From Verpa conica (lineage: Eukaryota; Ascomycota; Pezizomycetes; Pezizales; Morchellaceae), in contig JAUFSD010000008.1 of the NCBI GenBank assembly GCA_033030425.1, forward strand, positions 1,820,388 through 1,884,387: DNA of 64,000 bases. The letters are read 5' to 3'. Shown piece after piece: positions 56,698 through 64,000 of this stretch. Under the pieces are notes generated by a model that saw nothing but the letters and a program-made list of their open reading frames with translations, searched no databases and was not told where the DNA came from. How positions within the stretch are numbered: the first letter of the stretch is position 1; each line of letters opens with the position of its first letter. The translations under genes and the position numbers were made by a program.

Positions 56698-59600
56698 ATG
56701 GAAGCTTTAGGAGCCGCCGCGAGTATTGTTGGCCTTATCCAAGTCGCTGGAAAGTTGACAACGCTAGGATACAGCTACATTCAAGCTGCTAAACAGGCTT
56801 CTAGTGATATCGACGATTTAACACGTGAAATCGCGTCCTTCCGGAGTGTTCTTACTTCGCTGCAAGAGCATACTACTAATGCCGGCTCTGAATCAACACT
56901 TCTAAAAACCTTAAGTTCACAAATTGAGGAATGCTATGTTCTATTGCGAACCCTCGAAGCAAAACTAGAGCCAAGGACGAAGGGATTTCGTAGGATTTTT
57001 CAGTCACTGAAGTGGCCTCTGAAAGCGCCAGAAAATGCTCGTATCAAGCAACAAATCGAGGGTTACAAGACATCTTTCTCACTCGCTATAAGTTCGGACC
57101 ATTAGTAAGTCACCTACATTACACCCCTGCACAGCGCTAAGATTGGCCAAGTTGGATATCAAAGAAAACATCAGTCGAGATCAAGACAATTGGGGCAAAT
57201 ATTGACGCTGTTCATCTTTCTGTCCATAACCTTCAAACACATGTTCAGGCAACATCTAGAGTGCAGAGCTCCCGCGATGATAGGGAGGAGAGAGCACTTA
57301 TCAGTAAGTCGTACACTCACATTAGTTTATACGAACGTCGGTCTTAACATCAGCATAGAGAAAAGACGTAAGGAAGTACTCGACTGGTTGTACCCAGATG
57401 AGGTTGGCATAAAGCACAGCGAAATAAGCAGGAGGCGGAAAAATGGCACTGGTCACTGGCTTACAGAGTGTACCGAATTTCAAGATTGGAAGAAAGGGAC
57501 TGGCCCTTCCCGGCTACTGTGGGGTTACGGAATTCGTAAGTGAGAGCTGGTTAATAATAGAGGAAGAAAACTAACCAATGTATTGAGTAGCTGGTGCTGG
57601 AAAAACATTTCTAAGGTATGACCGTATTACCTGACTCCTAGCCGCATGCTAAAGAGGAGACCCATTCAGCTCTCGAGTGATTGATTACCTTCAAAGTGAA
57701 GCACAAACAAACAACTACGGTGTGGCATATATCTATTTTAACTATGAAGATGGAGATCTACAAACACCGCTCCGAGTGCTTTCGAGTTTGGTAAAACAAC
57801 TAGTTCTCCAGCTTGTAGAACTTCCTGTCGAAATTGAGAACATGTACAACAAACTCGAGCACCATGGGAAACGGCCTAAGCTGGACGAACTTGTATCAAA
57901 TCTAATCTCACTATTCTATTCTTTCGATGATGTATTTCTCATCTTTGACGCACTTGACGAGTGTGACCAGATAGCACAGAGGAAAGAGTTGCTTCCCTTG
58001 TTCCATCGCATGGGTAAGGGTGCAGCTCACGTTTTCGTTACAAGCCGTCATTACCCACCGGATATTCGTTTATCATTCTCGACGGTTCAGCAGATAGAGT
58101 TGTTGGCCAATGATGGAGACATTAAGAGTTATGTGCTGGCAAAGATCAAAGAAAGTCCACGGGTGGAAAGGTTGATCAGTCAACAAGGGGGGGAGCTAGA
58201 GGGTAAGATAGTCTCAGAGCTGATCCACTACGCGCAGGGGATGTAAGTTAATCTCCCGGATTCATATCATCCGTTGTCTGACTATCCTCAGGTTCCTTCT
58301 CGTCCACTTTCATATCGAGTATCTCTGCCAGCAAACGACAGTCAAGCAAATTTTGGTAGCACTCGAAACCATCAAACTCCCAGCTAGCAGAGATCACTCA
58401 TTAGATCCAACATACGATCGAGTGATGACAAGTATTCGCAAGCAATCTGAGCCTTGTCAAGAGCTCGCCATGTCGATTCTCCACTGGCTGGTGACTAGTT
58501 GCAGAACCTTAAAGGTCGAAGAAATTCAGATTGCACTTTGTATGGATCTAGGGCAATCGATACTGGATAACTTGAACATATCGCACCGAGAAACACTGCT
58601 TGAGGTTTGTGCTGGGTTGGTTATAATTGACGAAAAGAGTAACAACATCCGCTTAGCACACCTCACGGTTCATGAATATCTTTTGAAAAATATCATAAGC
58701 TTGAGGGATGCGCATAATACCGTGGCAACTGCCTGTACGGCATATGTCTTACTAGACGAATTTTCCGGTGGTGTGTGCGAGGACAAGGAGTTGTTGGGCA
58801 TCAGATTGTGCGACAGTCTGCTTTTCGAATACGTAGCCCGTCACATGAAGACTCATTTAAAACGATGCGATGAGACTGTTTCAAAGAACCTCACTATAAA
58901 GATTCATCAATACCCGAATAACGTCTGCGCATGGATACAAGGAAGCATGTACCTTGCACGTGGCGGGCGTATGAGCGAACCGTATCTCAGGTCCGCCTGG
59001 CGTGATGCCCCACCGCTATTACATATGGCCTCATTTATTGGAAACTACCCGGTGATTGAGCAGCTTTTAATGGAAGGTGCGGATGTTACAGAGGTCACTA
59101 GGCGAGGTGAAAGTGTAATGCATTGGGCTGTAGCAGGAGATGTCGAGATCTTGAAATTATTAGTCGAACATGACGCCAATCTATTGTCCGAAGACGGGCA
59201 TGGGCGTTCTATTCTTTATCAGGCCGCGTATCTAGGTCAAGAGAAAGCTGTGCAATTCTTGCTTGATAATGGTGTTAGCATACATAAACAGACCAACTCC
59301 GGACGAAGTCCGCTAGCTGCGGCAGCAGCAGACGGACATGAGACGATGACCCTGTTGCTCCTTGAGAATGGTGCCTCTATTGGTACGCAGGATAAAAATG
59401 GAGACACCCCGCTACATGAAGCTGCATGGAGAGGACATGAAAAAGTAGTCCAAATTCTACTTAGCCATAAAGCTACTGTTTCAGTTCAAAATAACATGGG
59501 TAACACCCCGCTTCATGACGCTGCAAGGAAGGGACATAGCACCATAGTCCAAACTCTCCTCCATCATGGAGCTGTTGTTTCAGTTCGGAATGGGCATGGT

Positions 59601-60299
59601 TGTACCCCACTTTATCTTGCTGCAGAGAGTGGACATGGTGCAGTGGTAGAGGTCTTACTCGAGAATGGGTGCGATATGGACGCTAGGTATACCACCTTAG
59701 CGTTGACTATCATTCACCTGAGTGCATGGAAAGGTCACGAGACAGTAAGTAGGATTCTGCTCGAACGTGGTGCCAGCACTGCGACTGTAGACATCGACGG
59801 TGACACTCCGCTACACTACGCTGCGATGATGGGACAAGGCGCGGTTGTCCGATTGCTACTCGATCACGGGGCTGATCCCTCAATGCGAAATGGTGAAGGC
59901 CACCCTCCTCTTCATGCAGCAATACTCACAGGACATCCATCGATTGTTCAACTATTACTTGGGGAGGCAGTAGGCACAACTACTACCAGCAATAGTGGCC
60001 AAACAGCACTACACCTCGCGGCGATGAACGGCGATCTAAGAACTTCTTTGATGATACTTCATCTATCCGTTGATGCACTATTCATAACGGATAACAAGGG
60101 ATACACCCCACTGTTGGAGGCAGCAGCTTCCGGTCATGAGTTAGTGGTACAGCTCCTCATAGAACAGGGCTCTGACGCTACTGTTATGGATAGGGGAGGA
60201 CGCACTGTGGTGGATATTGCAAATGACCATGGACACGTTGCTATAGCTAATATATTGTCCGCAACCAAGGTCTTTAGCCTGACGGAGGATGGAACTTAG
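56698..60299 (+). CDS. NACHT / ankyrin-repeat NLR-like protein
   Basis: Exons 56698-57104, 57152-57303, 57359-57535, 57591-57615, 57670-58242, 58292-60299; 1113 residues. Residues 1-130: helical N-terminal domain of the SesA/HeLo-like group (MEALGAAASIVGLIQVAGKL...SDIDDLTREIASFRSVL), a cell-death or signalling trigger in fungal NLRs. NACHT: P-loop GIPGAGKT (~244-251), split so that most of it lies on a 25-base exon; Walker B VFLIFDALDECD (~340); sensor HVFVTSRHYP. A winged-helix/superhelical region follows (LAMSILHWLVTSCR, HLTVHEYLL). Residues ~760-1113: about thirteen ankyrin repeats (DTPLHEAA, NTPLHDAA, CTPLYLAA and so on). All introns are 47-55 bases with GTAAGT-like donors, except GTATGA after the micro-exon. 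By family: ligand binding by ankyrins triggers NTP-driven assembly and N-domain signalling. No disruption seen. Confidence 0.85.
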
Positions 60300-60343
60300 T
60301 TGTAGCAGAGTCGTGGGCACCAGAGGTGGAAGCTTTTACTATA

Positions 60344-60580
60344 ATGGCGGAAAAGTTACAGTTAGTCCTTATATACCCTGAGGTTTTCCGAGCGCTGAAA
60401 GCAGGGATCGATAGAGAAAAGGTAGGCGAATCGACCCATACATTTAGAATCGCTAAACTCCATGGTTTTTACATCCATATATCCAGTAGAAGGGGTGGTC
60501 ATTTTCCGTGGGGGAGCGCCAAGCGCTGCCGAGACCAGCAGCACCTGCCTTATCTGGCAGCGCCACTATGTGCGCCATAA
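60344..60580 (+). CDS. Hypothetical 78-aa ORF of the dispersed repeat, copy A
   Basis: MAEKLQLVLIYPEVFRALKA, then HTFRIAKLHGFYIHIS and KRCRDQQHLPYLAAP. The same frame with the same length occurs in copy C (62849-63085), with a few amino-acid changes (Y/H, V/I, G/E) and no stop. Small and basic in the second half. No family recognised; could be non-coding sequence that happens to be open. Confidence 0.3.
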   Translation: MAEKLQLVLIYPEVFRALKAGIDREKVGESTHTFRIAKLHGFYIHISSRRGGHFPWGSAKRCRDQQHLPYLAAPLCAP

Positions 60581-60721
60581 TTAAAAGCGACTTTATAGAT
60601 GGCGCCATAATTAAAAGCGACTTTATAGGCGCCACTAAGCAATATTGCGCCACCTCCCATTGATTTCCTTCGATCGAGAGAAGTAAGGTTCACCTAACCC
60701 TCGCTTCCCTGCACGCAAGGA

Positions 60722-60805
60722 CCCCCCATAGACTCCCCCCATAGACTCCCCCCATAGACCCCCCCATAGACCCCCCCATAGACACCCCCATATAGACCCC
60801 CTGCG
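60722..60805 (+). repeat. CCCCCCATAGA minisatellite
   Basis: About six tandem units of 11-13 bases (CCCCCCATAGACT, CCCCCATAGAC). Copy C carries a shorter version at 63224-63290 with CATATAGAC variants. Confidence 0.85.
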
Positions 60806-61362
60806 CTGCAGCCCTACCCCCTACCTGCCTGGGCGCCTGCTGCAGACGTCGCTGTGGTGTTGCTTCGGCGCAGCCGTGCGACCTGCTCGATCCACGGCGG
60901 TTGTAAGTGTAAAAGCGAAGCTTTTTTATATAGATAGGATGGGGAAGGAGTAAAGAATAACTTGCGCTGAGACGGTTTGCTACTGTGGAATAGCGATGGC
61001 GTTTCGTATAATTTCTATACTCCTCAATCGGCGAAGGGTGGTATATATAATAACATACCTGTGGAAGCACGGAAATATGAGTTTCCGGTCGGATCCCCGT
61101 TGGGCCGAGGGAGATGCGTCACACCTGGTGACACCGATTTCGTTAGTAGGCAGAACTACTAAAACTACTCAGGGGCTGCATGTCCCTTCTGGATCCGTAA
61201 GAATCTTGACGTCACAGCATACTGTGGGACGGGGCACGGACCTCGGTCCGGGAGTTGTTGTCCCATCGGTTGGAAGAGTTACCCGTTAGGGTAATTTGTC
61301 CAACCGAGTGGGTGTGTTAATCTAATCTCGGTTAAATAAAGATGACGTGGACAGTGCGTGGG

Positions 61363-61421
61363 GTCTATGCATGCACTACGCCACCCCGGGTGTGGGGGCG
61401 GGGCGGAGTGCATGCATAGAC
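61363..61421. repeat. Inverted repeat with 15-bp perfect arms
   Basis: GTCTATGCATGCACT (61363-61377) and AGTGCATGCATAGAC (61407-61421) flank a GC-rich 29-base loop whose outer bases pair further (CGCC with GGCG). Might be a hairpin or the remains of a small element. Confidence 0.8.
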
Positions 61422-61546
61422 AGGGGTTTACTCCTTCCTAATACAGCATTATAGGGCGAAAAGGCGTGTCAAGCCTTAGGGCTATGGCTAGAAACTCACT
61501 TTTTTTTACTTAAAGCAGTCCTCTGACTCCCGCCATAGAGTGGTCG

Positions 61547-61686
61547 ACTCCCGGCCGGGAGTAACACGGTGTGGCTCCCAGTCGGGAGCATAGGACCCAC
61601 CCGAGTAGTCTTTTATACCTTTTACTGCTAGGCTACTCCCGGACGGGAGTCCTCTGCTGCTGCTTTGCCCACTCCCGGGCGGGAGT
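61547..61686. repeat. Cluster of four 16-bp palindromes ACTCCCGGNCGGGAGT
   Basis: ACTCCCGGCCGGGAGT at 61547-61562, GCTCCCAGTCGGGAGC at 61574-61589, ACTCCCGGACGGGAGT at 61635-61650 and ACTCCCGGGCGGGAGT at 61671-61686. An extra half site ACTCCCGCC lies near 61526. Spacers differ in length and sequence. The changed bases sit in the centre or are changed on both arms (A..T to G..C in the second), so symmetry is kept. Confidence 0.85.
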
Positions 61687-61689
61687 ACC

Positions 61690-62155
61690 CCATAAAGACC
61701 CCCCCTGCGCTGCAGCCCTACCCCCTACCTTCCTGGGTGCCTGCTGCAGACGCTGCTATGGCGTTGCTTCTGCGCAGCCGTGGTTTTCCGCTGGGAGCGA
61801 GATTTTGGCGACTTTTGTAGTGCCTTGTGTATCTTTATTTCTAGAGAGGGACAATCAGACAGTGTTTTGGTGGTCATAAGCTCTCTGTCTATGTACCTGG
61901 ACATGGTTGGGTACTTCCTCGCTTGCCTCTCGCCTGCGCGCTGCTGGAGGTTGCCCGATCACCTTGAGCTCTGGACCACGGCGCGCGATGCAGTGCTGCA
62001 TATTGACCTGCGCTGCGCCTTGCTACCCCCTACCTGCCTGGGTCTCTCTCTGACATCTCTGTAGCGTCGCTTGCTTGCCTATTGACTGCCTGCTTGCTTG
62101 CGCAGTCGTGGTCGCACGAGTCACGAGATATCACTCGGTCCATTATATGCTCTAA
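61690..62155 (+). repeat. Undescribed dispersed repeat, copy B (5' part missing)
   Basis: Matches the middle part of copy C from TGCGCTGCAGCCCTACC through GAGCTCTGGACCACG to GTCACGAGATATCACTCGGTCCAT, with many substitutions. The ORF part and the common 3' end are absent. Confidence 0.75.
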
Positions 62156-62842
62156 AACATTACATTAGCTAACCCCTATGGGGTTAGAAATACTTAAAAT
62201 ATTACTTTTCTAGTACATTATAACTTTGCAGCTCTTTTCAGATTTAATTTGATATATAGGAGAATATATGGGAGCATTAGATAAAATGCTCCACACTAGA
62301 ACCAATCAAAAACTTTGTAAAGTAAAAAATATATTTATGCGAGAAAGCCAAAAATATTACACGAGGAAGCCAAAACTATTACACAAGAAAGCCAAAACTA
62401 TTACAGAGAGTCAATTGCGTAGCAAAAGCTTCTTGCACAAGAAAGCCAAGACTATTTATATCGGTGAGTTGGTATGCAGCTAAGGCTATCTACTTACATT
62501 AAGAAAGTTTCTTGCGCAAGAAAGCCAAGACTATGCCAAAATACCGCCAAGCTAGTTAATTACCTTCCTGCATAAAATTAGTGTTTGTCTTGACTCTTGA
62601 AACAATTCGGCCTGGGTTCAGGGCCTGATTTTTGTTGAAGGAACCGCCCCAATGAGGGGATAACTGGTGGGTCCCCGTTGGGGCCACTGCAGTTAATTAG
62701 GTTAAATTTTGGTTAATGGGGGATATTTAAAGGGGAAACCCGACGCGGCCTGGGAATGGGGCGGTTTCTTGGCGCGGTTCCCCAAACCCCCCGCAACAAA
62801 CACTACACTGGACTTACAGCTTCTGGTACAAAGGATCGGGAA
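62156..62842. other. Inter-repeat region
   Basis: AT-rich, no gene. Holds the 22-bp repeat group at 62339-62535. Sequence GAACCGCCCC...GGGGCGGTTTC occurs near 62641 and 62758 in inverted orientation. Confidence 0.45.
62339..62535 (+). repeat. Five diverged 22-bp repeats AAGAAAGCCAARACTATTACA
   Basis: Units near 62341, 62364 and 62387 are directly adjacent; two more near 62440 and 62516 are each preceded by TTGCRCA. Consensus (C)AAGAAAGCCAARACTATTACA. Open frames across them are coincidental. Confidence 0.75.
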
Positions 62843-64000
62843 ACTATAATGGCGGAAAAGTTACAGTTAGTCCTTATACACCCTGAGATTTTCCGAGCGC
62901 TGAAAGCAGAGATCGATAGAGAAAAGGAAGGCGAATCGACTCATACATTTAGAATCGCTAAACTCCATGGTTTTTACATTCATATATCCAGTAGAAGGGG
63001 TGGTCATTTTCCGTGGGGGAGCGCCAAGCGCTGCCGAGACCAACAGCACCTGCCTTATCTGGCAGCGCCACCAAGCACGCCATAATTAAAAGCGACTTTA
63101 TTGATGGCGCCATAATTAAAAGCGACTTTATAAGCGCCACTAAGCAATATTGCGCCACCTCCCATTGATTTCCTTCGATCGAGGGAAATAAGGTTCACCT
63201 AACCCTCGCTTCCCTGCGCGCAAGGACCCCCCCCATAGACTCCCCCCATAGACCTCCCCCATATAGACCCCCCCCATATAGACCCCTTGCGCTGCAGCCC
63301 TACCCTCTACCTGCCTGGGCGCCTGCTGCAGACGTCGCTGTGGCGTTGCTTCGGCGCAGCCGTGGGACCTGCCTGATCCACGGCGGTTTTCGGCTGGTAG
63401 CGAGGTTTTGGCAACTTTTGTAGTGCCTTGTGTATCTATATTTATAGATAGGGACTATGTGACAGTGTCTTACGATGCAAGCTCTCTCACTACGTATGTC
63501 CCGACATGGTCGAGTATTTCCGCTTGCCTCTCGGCTGCGCGCCGCTGCAGGTTGCCCGATCGCCTTGAGCTCTGGACCACGTGCGCGGTGTAGAGTTGCA
63601 TATTGGCCGCGCGACGCCTTGCAGCCTGCAGCTGCTGGGGTCTCTCCTTCGACGTCTCTATGGCGTCGCTCGCTTGCTCGCTTGCTTGCCTATTGCCTGC
63701 CTGCTTGCGTAGTCGCACGAGTCACGAGATATCACTCGGTCCATGTCACGATTTCGATTGATAAGTGGGGGTGCAGTCTTTTTTCACTATGGAGACCGAC
63801 TCGACAGTGGTCTAGGTGTCACCGAGATCGCTCAGATGCACTTCTTCTTGTCCAGGTACTTCTGTCTCGGCACCTGGACCTCTCACGCTGCCACTTTGCG
63901 CCAGCGACTCGTGATTTCGCTGACTGCTGTAAGTGTAAAAAAGCGAAGCTTTTTTATATAGATAGGATGGGGAAGGAGTAAGAATAACTTGCGCTGAGAC
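62843..64000 (+). repeat. Undescribed dispersed repeat, copy C (longest, reaches window end)
   Basis: Full-length-looking copy: starts ACTATAATGGCGGAAAAGTT, carries the 78-codon ORF, the doubled GCGCCATAATTAAAAGCGAC segment, the CATAGAC minisatellite, a ~540-base section also found in copy B, and ends with AAAAAAGCGAAGCTTTTTTATATAGATAGGATGGGG-type sequence up to GCTGAGAC at the window edge. It may continue beyond the edge. No transposase or reverse transcriptase motif, so a non-autonomous element is the simplest reading. Confidence 0.75.
62849..63085 (+). CDS. Hypothetical 78-aa ORF of the dispersed repeat, copy C
   Basis: MAEKLQLVLIHPEIFRALKA onward; same start, length and stop as the frame in copy A. 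Retention of the frame in both copies despite other differences between them is the only support for coding. Confidence 0.3.
   Translation: MAEKLQLVLIHPEIFRALKAEIDREKEGESTHTFRIAKLHGFYIHISSRRGGHFPWGSAKRCRDQQHLPYLAAPPSTP

Larger units (their letters stand above)
60338..60972 (+). repeat. Undescribed dispersed repeat, copy A (internally deleted)
   Basis: Begins ACTATAATGGCGGAAAAGTT and ends GGAAGGAGTAAAGAATAACT...GAGAC, matching copy C at 62843-64000 at both ends. It lacks the ~540 bases present in C between CCACGGCGGTT and GTAAGTGTAAAA. Contains a 78-codon frame, a doubled segment GGCGCCATAATTAAAAGCGA (two copies ~33 bases apart), a CCCCCCATAGA minisatellite and, near the end, AAAAGCGAAGCTTTTTT, a hairpin followed by a T-run. 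No inverted or long direct terminal repeats seen. Confidence 0.8.
60973..61689. other. Inter-repeat region with palindromes
   Basis: No gene. Holds the inverted repeat at 61363-61421 and the palindrome cluster at 61547-61686, described separately. Confidence 0.5.

Noticed and set aside
1..64000. tRNA and rRNA genes
   Set aside because: Scanned by eye for GTTCGAAT-type T-loops with matching acceptor stems and for rRNA-like blocks; none convincing. A covariance-model search would settle it.

Overview
The window looks like nuclear DNA of a filamentous ascomycete fungus. The evidence is many short introns (about 47-200 bases, GT...CTAAC...AG), fungal-specific protein architectures (SesB-type lipase, NB-ARC/TPR, NACHT/ankyrin, CHAT, fungal fucose lectin), a non-LTR retrotransposon, and long gene-poor stretches full of decayed transposons. 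A Pezizomycete (truffle/morel lineage) would fit, but that is an inference from general texture and not a sequence match.

Layout. 0-0.5 kb: the end of an ankyrin gene cut by the window edge. 1.4-3.5 kb: a Tc1/mariner remnant and two miniature inverted-repeat elements. 5.6-6.6 kb: a fungal protein with repeated FFxxYPxFxY motifs. 7.6-9.4 kb: a secreted FAD-linked oxidase that looks shattered until its four short introns are removed. 10.3-12.0 kb: two membrane proteins on the minus strand. 14.2-16.9 kb: lipase-ankyrin gene. 21.1-26.9 kb: lipase-NB-ARC-TPR gene with nine almost identical 126-bp TPR units. 29.9-33.4 kb: lipase-ankyrin-fucose lectin fusion. 34-44 kb: a tandemly duplicated locus for a small cysteine-rich secreted protein, whose second copy is split by a 6.6-kb LINE with clear target-site duplication; the LINE is itself interrupted by a 1.4-kb insertion. 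45.8-46.2 kb: fold-back element. 48.3-51.4 kb: multi-zinc-finger protein on the minus strand. 53.5-56.0 kb: inverted-repeat elements and a dead CHAT-domain gene. 56.7-60.3 kb: NACHT-ankyrin gene. 60.3-64.0 kb: three copies of an undescribed repeat carrying a conserved 78-codon ORF, plus a cluster of 16-bp palindromes.

How the genes fit together. Five of the larger loci are NLR-like or STAND-like surveillance proteins or their partners: an N-terminal effector (SesB lipase, SesA/HeLo-like helical domain, CHAT protease), sometimes a nucleotide switch (NB-ARC, NACHT), and a repeat or lectin sensor (ankyrin, TPR, fucose lectin). In fungi such proteins are linked to heterokaryon incompatibility and non-self recognition. 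The most novel item is the lipase-ankyrin-fucose-lectin protein, which joins an effector enzyme directly to a six-bladed glycan-binding propeller with no nucleotide-binding module. Three lipase genes share the same 20-codon nucleophile exon, so they descend from one cassette. Exon models were built by hand from splice consensus and reading-frame continuity, and need transcript support.
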